Below are positions 23,931 through 33,085 of a stretch of 64,000 bases of DNA, in pieces. Location of the stretch: assembly GCA_963599445.1 (NCBI GenBank), contig CAVBWZ010000010.1, forward strand, positions 40,016 through 104,015, written 5' to 3'. Below the pieces are notes generated by a model. It saw only the letters and a list, made by a program, of their open reading frames with translations. It searched no databases and was not told the DNA's origin. The stretch is from UBA9732 sp963599445 (GTDB lineage: Bacteria; Spirochaetota; Spirochaetia; Sphaerochaetales; Sphaerochaetaceae). The stretch's first letter is position 1, and every line of letters begins with the position of its first letter. The position numbers and the translations under genes were made by a program.

Positions 23931-24917
23931 CTATCTTTCCTCTCTGAAGTAGTTTACTCCAAGGGATGCAGGTGGCTGCTTGTCCTTTATGTTCCTCATG
24001 CTTGTGATGACAAGCACTATGATCGTAACGACATATGGGAGTATCTTGTACAGCTCCGTTGGGAAGAACGGAACGATTATCCTCAGATACATTATCATGA
24101 GGGCTCCGAACAGGATGGAACTCCAGATTGCATTGAGAGGCCTCCATGTACAGAAGATTACAAGCGCAACGGCAAGCCAGCCCGTTCCTGAAAGGGAAGC
24201 TTCGATCCATACGCATCCGGCAGTCGTCATCGTATAGACCATACCGCCAAGGGCCGATATTCCACCGCCCACCATCGTTGCAATGTACTTGTACTTGGTG
24301 ATGTTGATGCCGGCGGCATCGGCAGTGACAGGGGATTCTCCAACGGCTCTTAGATAGAGACCCGTCTTCGTCTTCGTAAGGAAGAGATACATTGCAACTG
24401 CAAGGATAATGCCCATATAGAAGAACTCTGACTGGTTGAAGACTATCCTACCCACAATAGGTATGTTCTTCAGAAAGTCAGGCATGAACTTGTTGTCGAA
24501 TGCGAACTTGAGGTCGTTGGAAAGTGTTACGTAACCACCAATCTGAAGCCTTCTGAGCTCACCCGCGAACTTTGCGACACCTGTACCAAACGTGGCCATT
24601 GCAAGACCTGTGACGTTCTGGTTGGCTCTGAGGGTCACCGTTATGAAGGAGAAGAGGGCACCTGCCAAAGCACCGACTGCAAAAGCAGCCACTATTGCCA
24701 AAAGTATTGCAACAAAAGGATTTGCATTGCCTTCTCCAACAGCCTGCTCGTAGAGGTTTGGGGCGATGAGTCCAAAGATTCCGCCCATATACATGATTCC
24801 CTCGACACCAAGGTTCATGTTACCGGACTTCTCGGTGAGGATCTCACCAAGGGTTCCAAACATAAGCGCCGTGCCGTATGCACCGGCTGCACCAAAAAGA
24901 AGCACCAAAGCGTTCAT
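23931..24917 (-). CDS. Nucleoside-type ABC transporter permease 2 (BMP system)
   Basis: This 328-aa polytopic protein belongs to the branched-chain/BMP permease superfamily. It starts MNALVLLFGAAGAYGTALMFGTLGEILTEKSGNMNLGVEG, where the EILTEKSGxxNLGVEG loop is a family hallmark, and has AVGESPVTADAAGINITKYKY as the coupling loop. With the neighbouring permease and ATPase it forms the membrane part of the importer served by the BMP protein downstream. Its ATG overlaps the upstream permease stop by 4 bp. Confidence 0.9.
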   Translation of the reverse strand: MNALVLLFGAAGAYGTALMFGTLGEILTEKSGNMNLGVEGIMYMGGIFGLIAPNLYEQAVGEGNANPFVAILLAIVAAFAVGALAGALFSFITVTLRANQNVTGLAMATFGTGVAKFAGELRRLQIGGYVTLSNDLKFAFDNKFMPDFLKNIPIVGRIVFNQSEFFYMGIILAVAMYLFLTKTKTGLYLRAVGESPVTADAAGINITKYKYIATMVGGGISALGGMVYTMTTAGCVWIEASLSGTGWLAVALVIFCTWRPLNAIWSSILFGALMIMYLRIIVPFFPTELYKILPYVVTIIVLVITSMRNIKDKQPPASLGVNYFREER

Positions 24918-26008
24918 GCCTGCACCTCCTTGTCCTTCTTGCCTCTGAATATGAGCTTGTAGTTGATGAAGAACTCACATCCAAGCATACAGAAGAGAAG
25001 TATTCCAGATACGATCTCCGCAACCGAAGCAGGAACGGAGAGCTTCGTCTGAAGCGTTGCGGAACCCTTGTCTATGATTGCAAGGATCGAAGCTATGATT
25101 ATCATTGCAAAGCTGTTGAGCTGACTGAGCCATGCGACCGTTATGGATGTGAATCCTACACCGCCTGCAACGTCGCTGTTGAGCGTTCCGTTTGCACCGG
25201 AGACGAGCATCCAACCAACTATGCCGCTTATTGCACCGGAAAGGAGCATGGTCCTCATCATGACCCAACCAACGTTCATTCCTGCATAGCGCGCTGTGTT
25301 GAGGGAGTCACCAATGACGGCCACTTCGTAGCCGTGCTTCGTGTAGTTCATGTATATGTGGACAAGGACTACGAGGACGAGGACGATTATCCAACCGCAG
25401 TAGACGCCAAAGACGTTTGGAAGCCTTGCGTTGTCAGGGAACATTGGTATGATCTGCGTTCCAGGTCTTCCTTCCCATGGCCCACCCTGAAGCCAACGGA
25501 CGATGCCAATGGCTATATAGTTCATCATAAGGGTGAAGAGCGTTTCGTTCGTATTGTACTTGGCCTTGAAGAAACCGGGGATGAAAGCCCAGATCGCACC
25601 ACCAAGAGCACCGGCCAGCATCATAAGCACCAGAACCACGAATCTTGACTGGATGTGGGATGCAAGGTTGATGGAGATGAACGATGCGAATATGGCTCCC
25701 ATCGTGATCTGACCTTCAGCTCCAATGTTCCAGAACTTCATCTTGAAACAAGGGGCTATAGCCAATGCACAGCCAAGTAGGGGAATGGCCTTCTTGACCG
25801 TCTGGCGAATGTAGCCCGGTTTGGAAAGCGCACCGCTTATCATTATTCCGTAGGATTGGAACGGATTCTTCCCTGCCATGAGGATTGGAATCATTCCAAG
25901 TATGAGGGCGACCACTATGGATCCGATTCTGATGGCCCAGACCTTCTTTGGATCCATTGCATCGCGTTTTGCAAGTCTAATAAGAGGTGTCTTTGACTCG
26001 TTTGTCAT
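24914..26008 (-). CDS. Nucleoside-type ABC transporter permease 1 (BMP system)
   Basis: The protein has 364 residues with about eight to ten hydrophobic helices. Family blocks include MKFWNIGAEGQITMGAIFA, AIWAFIPGFFKAKYNTNETLFTLMMNYIA and the coupling segment AVIGDSLNTARYAGMNVGWVM. It pairs with permease 2. Both ends overlap neighbours by 4 bp (ATGA arrangement), so ATPase, permease 1 and permease 2 are one coupled operon. Confidence 0.9.
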   Translation of the reverse strand: MTNESKTPLIRLAKRDAMDPKKVWAIRIGSIVVALILGMIPILMAGKNPFQSYGIMISGALSKPGYIRQTVKKAIPLLGCALAIAPCFKMKFWNIGAEGQITMGAIFASFISINLASHIQSRFVVLVLMMLAGALGGAIWAFIPGFFKAKYNTNETLFTLMMNYIAIGIVRWLQGGPWEGRPGTQIIPMFPDNARLPNVFGVYCGWIIVLVLVVLVHIYMNYTKHGYEVAVIGDSLNTARYAGMNVGWVMMRTMLLSGAISGIVGWMLVSGANGTLNSDVAGGVGFTSITVAWLSQLNSFAMIIIASILAIIDKGSATLQTKLSVPASVAEIVSGILLFCMLGCEFFINYKLIFRGKKDKEVQA

Positions 26009-27546
26009 TCTTTGCCTCCCTTTCCACCAACGGTGGTCATCATGAAACCTATCTCTTCCTTAGTTGTGTTCCTCGCATCCACGATTCCACTGACCTTTCC
26101 TCCGCAGAGGACAAGGATCCTGTCGCACAGCTCAAGAAGGACGTCCAGCTCCTCGCCAATGTAGAGGACTGCCGCACCGCTCATCTTCTGCTCCGTCAAC
26201 AAGTTGTAGATTGCATAGGAAGTGTTTATGTCAAGACCTCTGACAGCATAGGCTGTAAGGAGCACAGGAGGCTTGGAAGCTATCTCTCTACCAACGAGGA
26301 CCTTCTGGATGTTTCCTCCAGACATCCTGCGGACAGGGAATTCGGTGGAAGGTGTTACAACCTCAAGTTCTTCCCATACCTTGTCGGCAAGGGCCTGAGG
26401 ATCCTTCTTGTTGAAGAATATGCTCTTTCCCTGCCTCCATGAGCGAAGCATCATGTTGTTGGTCATTCCCATTGAACCTACAAGACCCATTCCAAGTCTG
26501 TCCTCCGGGACGAAACCCATACCAACGCCAATGTTGCGTATCTGCATAGGGGTCTTTCCAACAAGCTCTATCTGGGAGCCATCATCTCCATTGAAGAGTA
26601 TGGAACCTTCCATGATGGGGTAGAGACCCGATATCGATTCAAGAAGCTCTTTCTGTCCTGAACCTGCAATTCCTGCAACGCCAAGGATTTCTCCGGATTT
26701 TGCCGTGAAGGTGACACTGTCAAGCTTCTTGATGCCCTCGCCATCGACTACGGTGAGGTTCTCTATGACAAGCTTGTCCTTTGGATTCGAATACAATGGG
26801 CGGTCTATGTTGAGCTTTACAGACCTACCAACCATCATGTCCGTGAGGGACTGTGCCGTAGCGGTCTTCGTATCGACGGTTCCAATGTACTTGCCCTTGC
26901 GGAGGATCGCGACCTTGTCCGATACGTCAAGGACCTCTGCAAGCTTGTGGGTGATAAGGACTATGGCCTTGTTGTCAGCCTTCATGTTCCTGAGCACCGC
27001 AAAGAGCTTGTCGGTCTCCTGAGGGGTAAGGACAGCCGTCGGCTCATCCAGGATAAGGATCTCAGCACCTCTGTAGAGGACCTTTACGATCTCCACGGTC
27101 TGCTTCTGCGAGACGGACATGTCATAGACCTTCTTCTTTGGGTCTATGTCGAATCCGTAGCGGTCGCATATCTCCTTGACCTTCTCGTTTACGGCTCCAA
27201 GGTCCATCTTCCCGTCGTCAAGACCAAGAATTATGTTCTGGGCCGCCGTAAAGACATCGACCAAATGGTAATGCTGATGGATCATTCCAATTCCAAGGTC
27301 GAATGCATCCCTTGGTGACCTTATGGCCACAGGTTCGCCGTCCTTGAATATCTCTCCACCATCGGGCTGATAGATGCCGGAAAGCATGTTCATGAGCGTA
27401 GTCTTTCCGCTGCCGTTCTCACCAAGCAGACACAGTATCTCACCCCTGTTTATGGACAGGTTGATGTCATCGTTGGCCACGACCTTACCAAAGGTTTTGG
27501 TTATGCCTTTGAGTTCTATTGCACACTTGCTTTGCACTTTCTGCAC
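26005..27546 (-). CDS. Nucleoside-type ABC transporter ATP-binding protein, two ABC domains
   Basis: This 513-aa protein contains tandem ABC domains, as in sugar/nucleoside importers. Domain 1 has Walker A LLGENGSGKTTLMN, signature MSVSQKQTVEI and Walker B LILDEPTAVLTPQE. Domain 2 has a degenerate Walker A (GVAGIAGSGQKELL), an intact MSGGNIQKVLVGRE and a Walker B region VLLTAYAVRGLD where the usual Pro-Thr is Ala-Val. Such asymmetry is common in the family. The start is probably GTG 27546, with AGGGA 8 bp upstream. It heads the permease operon, 133 bp after tmk. Confidence 0.9.
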   Translation of the reverse strand: MQKVQSKCAIELKGITKTFGKVVANDDINLSINRGEILCLLGENGSGKTTLMNMLSGIYQPDGGEIFKDGEPVAIRSPRDAFDLGIGMIHQHYHLVDVFTAAQNIILGLDDGKMDLGAVNEKVKEICDRYGFDIDPKKKVYDMSVSQKQTVEIVKVLYRGAEILILDEPTAVLTPQETDKLFAVLRNMKADNKAIVLITHKLAEVLDVSDKVAILRKGKYIGTVDTKTATAQSLTDMMVGRSVKLNIDRPLYSNPKDKLVIENLTVVDGEGIKKLDSVTFTAKSGEILGVAGIAGSGQKELLESISGLYPIMEGSILFNGDDGSQIELVGKTPMQIRNIGVGMGFVPEDRLGMGLVGSMGMTNNMMLRSWRQGKSIFFNKKDPQALADKVWEELEVVTPSTEFPVRRMSGGNIQKVLVGREIASKPPVLLTAYAVRGLDINTSYAIYNLLTEQKMSGAAVLYIGEELDVLLELCDRILVLCGGKVSGIVDARNTTKEEIGFMMTTVGGKGGKE

Positions 27547-27646
27547 TGTTGTGTCCCTGAGGAACTTCGAAAGTCCCCCCCTTTTCCTTTATGTGAGGAT
27601 TATCAGAATAATGCTACCACAATTTGGGAGGAACGCAACTAAAAAA

Positions 27647-27667
27647 TGCAACAAACGGCAACAAAAA
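27647..27667 (+). promoter_or_regulatory. GTTGC direct-repeat operator candidate, copy 2
   Basis: This is the identical 21-bp partner of 23857-23877, in inverse orientation, located about 100 bp upstream of the ATPase start codon. A third half-site (GCAAC, 27634-27638) lies nearby. Confidence 0.6.
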
Positions 27668-27679
27668 AGAAACAAAAGC

Positions 27680-28291
27680 TCAAATGCCAAGTTCCCGCAC
27701 TATGTCGGAGAATATATCCTCCCTGGTCCTGGAACCGTCTATGCGAAGCAATCTGCACCCAGAAGGGAGGCTGGAGAATATCCTTTCGTAGTTCGCAAGC
27801 ACCTGTCTCTGATACTCAAGCTTCTCGTATATCTCCTTGGCCTGCCCCCTTGAGTCAATGCGGTCTATGCATGATTGAAGCGGAGTGTCTATGAATATGA
27901 CGACCTCAGGGTAGGGGAAGGCTGAATTGAGCCCGTCTACACGTTGGAAATCGAATCCTATGCTCTGATATGCAAGGGAGGAGAACTTGTAGCGGTCGGA
28001 GACGACAATCTCACCCTGTGCTATATGGGAGAGGATTCCATACTCAGGATTGTTTACATGATCGTCCCTGTCCGCGGCAAAAAGATACGCCACTGTGGAC
28101 TGAGGGACCTTGACCTCGCCGCTTAGGACCCTTCTGAGGAATCGGCCTGTCTCATGGATAGTGGGCTCCGCCGTGCAATGCACCTTCACGCCCTTTTGGG
28201 AGAGGTATGCCTCAAGGTTTCTAAGCTGTGTCGTCGTCCCTGCACCATCGAGTCCTTCAAGGACCCAGAAGTTCTTTAGAATCTCTGCCAT
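27680..28291 (-). CDS. tmk: Thymidylate kinase
   Basis: The protein has about 203 residues from MAEILKNFWVLEG; the frame extends nine codons further to 28318. The fold marks are the P-loop LEGLDGAGTTTQ at about 11-22, a DRY-type SDRYKFSSLAYQ segment, and DTPLQSCIDRI with a basic/acidic LID. In most thymidylate kinases the P-loop reads DGxGKxTQ; here Thr replaces the Lys. It converts dTMP to dTDP. No clear Shine-Dalgarno is seen. It is upstream of the nucleoside transporter ATPase gene. Confidence 0.88.
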   Translation of the reverse strand: MAEILKNFWVLEGLDGAGTTTQLRNLEAYLSQKGVKVHCTAEPTIHETGRFLRRVLSGEVKVPQSTVAYLFAADRDDHVNNPEYGILSHIAQGEIVVSDRYKFSSLAYQSIGFDFQRVDGLNSAFPYPEVVIFIDTPLQSCIDRIDSRGQAKEIYEKLEYQRQVLANYERIFSSLPSGCRLLRIDGSRTREDIFSDIVRELGI

Positions 28292-28330
28292 AATGCAGTC
28301 AATATACACGCAAAACACATACTATTTCAA

Positions 28331-28359
28331 TTGAGCGTTGGCCGTCTAATCGCTATAAT
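28331..28359 (+). promoter_or_regulatory. Predicted tamB operon promoter
   Basis: -35 TTGAGC (28331-28336), 17-bp spacer, perfect -10 TATAAT (28354-28359). The predicted start is about 28366, directly at the ATG at 28368, so the tamB mRNA may be leaderless. Confidence 0.65.
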
Positions 28360-28367
28360 CTATATGA

Positions 28368-31300
28368 ATGAAGTTTCGCATGACGGCCTCATCGGTAATA
28401 GTCTCTATAGTGCTTTGCCTCATCGTGCTTTTTGTAGTGGGTTTCTTCCATGTTGCAACCATATGCTACGACAAGGTCCAGGCAGGACTCTACGACATGC
28501 TTGACTTTGGACAGGTGGGCCTCACGATGGACGTGGACACGATTGACGGAACCCTCATGAAATCCATCGTGCTGAGGGATGTGGTCGTCTCTTCATCACA
28601 TGGCACCTTGGCGCACGCAGACAGGATAGAGGTCTCATCAAGCATCTGGAAGGTCGTCAAAGCCGCACTTGGACTTGAAAGCGCCCACTTCGACGTTGCA
28701 GTCTACAACCTCAAGGCCGATTCCTCTGTGCTTTCCCCCATGATGCAGGCCTCCGGTACAGGTTCGACGTCCAACGACAAAACAGACCAAACGAACGAAG
28801 AGAGCCAAGCTTCCAAACTTGACTTCTCCTTTTCAGTCAACGTCGTGAACGCCTCGGTTGCGGTGGACTACCAAGGAATACAAACGACGATCGACGGCAT
28901 AAACGCATCGGCATCGTTTGGAAGGGACCTTTCGTTCAGGGATGCAGATGTAAACATACCATACGTCTTTGCAGACATACCCCAGGCTGGACCTGTAGAG
29001 GTGGATGACATACGACTGTCGGTCGATCCAAGCCTTACCGTGACGGCCTCAATAGCAAGTGCAGCAATGGAGGACTACGGCCTGAATGCATACGGAATCT
29101 CCGCAATGGCAGGCATGAACGAGACGAACACCGGCATAGCCTTCTTCGTACAGACCCTACAGGCTTCATATACAGGGTACGATGCAGTCCTTGAAGGCTC
29201 GACTTTCAACGTTGACCTTGGAGGGAACGGAGTGCAGAACGAATCAATAGCGGTTCTGGGGTCTATATCCGAGGCATCCATATCCTCCTCGAAGAACAAC
29301 CTTTCCGTCATCCTTCATGGAACATCGGTCTCTGGAATAGGGAAGGGCATGAACGTAGACCTTGACCTTGCTGCAAACGGCATCGAGGTCCAACTGGAGG
29401 ACTATTTCGTCGATGTAAACGATTTTGGAATCAATCTTGACGCTGCGTTGGATTTTGAAGACCTCATGAAGACGAGCGCACTTGGGAACATGAGGATGTC
29501 GAAGGTCTCTGCAAAGGGACTTGAAGGCTACACAATACAGAATGCACTGATGCAGAACCTTGATATGGACGTATCGCTTCAGGACAGAAAATTGGATATA
29601 AGGTTCAAGTCGCGCATCCAAGGTACGAGTACGAACATCTATATGGGGGAGTTCTCGTCAAATGCAGATTCAACTGTCTCCCTTTCATTTGACGACGGCA
29701 TATCCAACGTATCCGCAACGCTTTCCAACATGCACATAGCATCCATCCCCGGCGAAGCGTACCTTTCGTTCGACTACATGGCAGGAAGCGAAATGGAGCT
29801 TTCCTTCAAGGCAGCCGATGATCTGGAAGGGACGGCAAGGATTTCGTTCGCAGACGACCAGGTTGAAGCAAGGCTGTATCTGGAAGACCTTGATCCGTAC
29901 TCATACAGCGTGGTCTTCGAAAACCTCCTTGTCTCGCAGGATTTCATAGGAAGGGAAACCAGTTTCGATGGATCCATAGTATTCTCCTTGGGTTTGGATG
30001 GAGGGGTCGCTTCAAGGCTTGTATCTCCACAGATCGCTAGGACAATGGAGGAAAGCTCCTTTGGAGAACTGATATCCAACGGAAGGTTCTCAACGAACAT
30101 CGCCGTCCACGACCTGAACATAGACGACAGCCTTTACAGCGGTGCAGTCTCCTTCGAAGCGTCGCTTGACGATACTCTCTTGAGCGTTGGAACCCTTGCT
30201 GTGTCCACCGGAGGCTTCAGGCTTTCGTACAGCGGAACCATAGACTACATGCAGCTCATTCCAGACGGCATCCTGTCGCTTCAGGATGCCAACGATGGAA
30301 GCGAGCTTGCACGGCTTGACTTCAACTCAATAGAGGACACATTGCTGTACAGCTTCGTCCTCACATCCCCTTTGGCAAAGGATTCGTCGATACATGGAAC
30401 GCTGGATTGGCAGGATTCGAGCGTCATAACAGCATCGGCTGTGCTTGAGTCAACGCTGTTCACCAACAAGGAGCTACCTTTTTCCGTCACTGTCGTCAAA
30501 TCTCCGCTTGAAATCCAGGTCAGAAGCGATGAGTTGAACCTGAATGCAGGTTTTTCGTCGCAGAACCTAGTGTCGGCGACAGGTACGGTCAAAGGGCTTT
30601 CAGTCAAAGCATCGGACTCCCTTTCCGTTTCGGTGGATATGGGGTTCGATGCATCCTACAACGTACTTTCAGGAGAGTTGGAAGCCGCCTTGGACGAACT
30701 TGCAGTAAAGGTATCTGACATCCTCGAGTTTGGATTCGATTCGGACATCTCCAGCTCCAGACTGGAGATACATGATGTATTCGTGAGGCAAAGCGGGGAG
30801 AGGACGGCATTCGAAGGAAGCCTCCAGGTTTCGTACAGCAGCCTTTTGGACCTAGTTTCACTTGACCCAAGCAGAATCGAGGCGTTCATAGACATCTCCG
30901 ATTCTGCAAGTGGAACCTATGCAAAAGGCACCATCGTGAATGGAGACTACTATCTGGATGCACGCCTGTCATCCCTTGCGGACATAGAGATGACTGTACT
31001 GGGAAGCAAGGGATATGGATTCCACTCCTATGGATCCGTGCAATGGGAAGACGGAGATGAAAACGGCTTCTCATTCAACTCACAGTACAGAGGTGGAAGG
31101 CTTGGGTTCTACGATTCAAAGGGAAGGATCGGAAGCCTTGAACTCAACGACGTAGGACTCTCGCTTGACTTCAATGAAATGTCGATGGAGTTCTCGTTCT
31201 CATTCAGGAACACCGTCACAAAGAGGGCATCCGATGCCGCAACGCAAAGCGGCACCATAACGCTCACGGGAAGATTGGAGACATTGGCTTCAAGCCTTCT

Positions 31301-33062
31301 TTCCGCAATCGCAGGATTGGAGTCGGACATAAGCTTTACGCTCGGACTCAAGGACTTCCACCTTGAAGACGGTTTTGGAATCCCTGACACGGAGGTTGAC
31401 ATACTCTACAGCGATGGAACGGTTGCAATGGAAGGAAAGCTGATGCACGGAACGTTCGATTTGGAAACCTCCTACATTGACCTGCATATAGACAAGAGCT
31501 TCCTGTTTGGACTTGATGCAAAGGGGTACATAGGAAAGGAGCTTGACCTGATGGTAAGCAACCTATACTTCCCACTTCCCCTCATAGAACAGTTCACGGA
31601 CATGATGCTCCTAGGGTTCACAAAAGGTGACATCACAGGAGATGTCCTTGTGAAAGGCCCTGTGGAGGATCCAAGGTTCTACGGAATGCTCTACTGCCAG
31701 CGATTCGAAATGTGGATGGTCTACCTTCCGCAGCAGTCGCTTGTCGTGAACAACATAGCCATAGCGCTTCAAGACCACAGCGTGACGATACCGCAGACTC
31801 CGTATACAGGCTACAGCAGTCTGGATGGAAGGTTCCTCAACGGACTAGTATCGGTCTCAATGGATGTCCAGAACCTCAACTTTGGAAACATGGAGGTCTC
31901 CATGGAGGTCGAGACCCCAATAGACCTGTGGATGCCTCTTCTCTTGGATGGAAGCGAAATAGAGGTCAGAGGAGACTCCGTAGGACATGTGGACTACGGA
32001 CTCAGGAACGGAGTGGCGTACCTCAACAGCGTAGTCACAGCCTCCAACATGCTGGTGGACTTCAAGATAGACGAAAAGCCCCGTTGGATATACTTCCTCA
32101 CAGATCCGATCAATATGGACATAACGCTCACAACCGGAAGGGACGTCGAGTTCTGCTACCCTGAAAAGGACAACGCATTCATGAACTTCACCCTCAACGA
32201 AGGCGAGACTGTAAGGGTCGTGTATCAGGTCGATCCACTCAGGATAGAGACAAGCGGCTCGTTCTCCTTCAAGACTGGGCAGGTCTACTATTTCCAGAAC
32301 GATTTCTACATATCGGAAGGAACGCTGGACCTGACTCCAAGGAAGTTCGGCTCAAGCATAGATGGGATTTCGTTCCAACTGGATCTTGTCGCAAGGCTCA
32401 AGGACTACGACTCATCAGGCAACAGAATAGAGATAAACCTCATACTCCAGAACGCCACGCTTGACAACATATCGCCACGATTCACAAGCACACCAAGCAT
32501 GTCGGAAACCGATATCATTGCGCTTTTGGGCCAGACGATACTTCCTTCGAGCACGTTCGACCAAAGTGTGTCCGTGGCGTCCGTCGCATCCCTTGCAGCC
32601 GCGGCGACCGATGCAGCCACAAGGCTTGGCATCATAGAATCCAACAGCAACTACTCGCTTTCAGGCATCATAAGGGATTCCCTTGGCCTTGACATATTCT
32701 CGCTGAGGTCGTCGATCCTTCAGAACATAATAATAGATGTACTTCCAGGAGGGGTGTCCGGCCGCAACGACATAAGCCTTCTTTCCAAGTATCTAGACGG
32801 TACATCCCTTTTTGCAGGAAGCTACATCATGCCGGGTGTGTTCGCACAGACCTCGTTCAGACTCAAGGCTGACAGGAGCGGAGGAAGAAACTCCAACGTT
32901 GGACATTTCCTTTCCAACGACCTTATGCTCGACATGGAGTTCAGTATAGACTGGGACAATCCAATTGGGACGTTCACGATATTCACGAAACCCCAAGAGT
33001 TGTCCCCGTTCAGTATTTTGGATAGTATTGGGTTCAGTGTAACCAAAAGGATACAGTTTTGA
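28368..33062 (+). CDS. tamB: TamB-like translocation/assembly module protein
   Basis: The protein has 1564 residues. One N-terminal transmembrane segment (about residues 10-32) anchors it in the inner membrane; the rest is a long run of repetitive amphipathic beta strands rich in Ser/Asp, typical of AsmA/TamB bridge proteins that span the periplasm. The conserved C-terminal TamB (DUF490) part includes GDVLVKGPVEDPRFYG, GQVYYFQNDFYISEGTLDL and ISPRFTSTPSMSETDIIALLG, and the chain ends in Phe. These proteins help deliver beta-barrel proteins or lipids to the outer membrane. It is 23 bp upstream of bamA. No Shine-Dalgarno is present. Confidence 0.9.
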   Translation: MKFRMTASSVIVSIVLCLIVLFVVGFFHVATICYDKVQAGLYDMLDFGQVGLTMDVDTIDGTLMKSIVLRDVVVSSSHGTLAHADRIEVSSSIWKVVKAALGLESAHFDVAVYNLKADSSVLSPMMQASGTGSTSNDKTDQTNEESQASKLDFSFSVNVVNASVAVDYQGIQTTIDGINASASFGRDLSFRDADVNIPYVFADIPQAGPVEVDDIRLSVDPSLTVTASIASAAMEDYGLNAYGISAMAGMNETNTGIAFFVQTLQASYTGYDAVLEGSTFNVDLGGNGVQNESIAVLGSISEASISSSKNNLSVILHGTSVSGIGKGMNVDLDLAANGIEVQLEDYFVDVNDFGINLDAALDFEDLMKTSALGNMRMSKVSAKGLEGYTIQNALMQNLDMDVSLQDRKLDIRFKSRIQGTSTNIYMGEFSSNADSTVSLSFDDGISNVSATLSNMHIASIPGEAYLSFDYMAGSEMELSFKAADDLEGTARISFADDQVEARLYLEDLDPYSYSVVFENLLVSQDFIGRETSFDGSIVFSLGLDGGVASRLVSPQIARTMEESSFGELISNGRFSTNIAVHDLNIDDSLYSGAVSFEASLDDTLLSVGTLAVSTGGFRLSYSGTIDYMQLIPDGILSLQDANDGSELARLDFNSIEDTLLYSFVLTSPLAKDSSIHGTLDWQDSSVITASAVLESTLFTNKELPFSVTVVKSPLEIQVRSDELNLNAGFSSQNLVSATGTVKGLSVKASDSLSVSVDMGFDASYNVLSGELEAALDELAVKVSDILEFGFDSDISSSRLEIHDVFVRQSGERTAFEGSLQVSYSSLLDLVSLDPSRIEAFIDISDSASGTYAKGTIVNGDYYLDARLSSLADIEMTVLGSKGYGFHSYGSVQWEDGDENGFSFNSQYRGGRLGFYDSKGRIGSLELNDVGLSLDFNEMSMEFSFSFRNTVTKRASDAATQSGTITLTGRLETLASSLLSAIAGLESDISFTLGLKDFHLEDGFGIPDTEVDILYSDGTVAMEGKLMHGTFDLETSYIDLHIDKSFLFGLDAKGYIGKELDLMVSNLYFPLPLIEQFTDMMLLGFTKGDITGDVLVKGPVEDPRFYGMLYCQRFEMWMVYLPQQSLVVNNIAIALQDHSVTIPQTPYTGYSSLDGRFLNGLVSVSMDVQNLNFGNMEVSMEVETPIDLWMPLLLDGSEIEVRGDSVGHVDYGLRNGVAYLNSVVTASNMLVDFKIDEKPRWIYFLTDPINMDITLTTGRDVEFCYPEKDNAFMNFTLNEGETVRVVYQVDPLRIETSGSFSFKTGQVYYFQNDFYISEGTLDLTPRKFGSSIDGISFQLDLVARLKDYDSSGNRIEINLILQNATLDNISPRFTSTPSMSETDIIALLGQTILPSSTFDQSVSVASVASLAAAATDAATRLGIIESNSNYSLSGIIRDSLGLDIFSLRSSILQNIIIDVLPGGVSGRNDISLLSKYLDGTSLFAGSYIMPGVFAQTSFRLKADRSGGRNSNVGHFLSNDLMLDMEFSIDWDNPIGTFTIFTKPQELSPFSILDSIGFSVTKRIQF

Positions 33063-33085
33063 TTTTATCCGCAGGAGACGCATAG

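Noticed and set aside
24878..25648. A 256-codon plus-strand open frame opposite a permease
   Set aside because: Rich in Cys, His and Asp as expected from reading a hydrophobic gene backwards; no supporting features.
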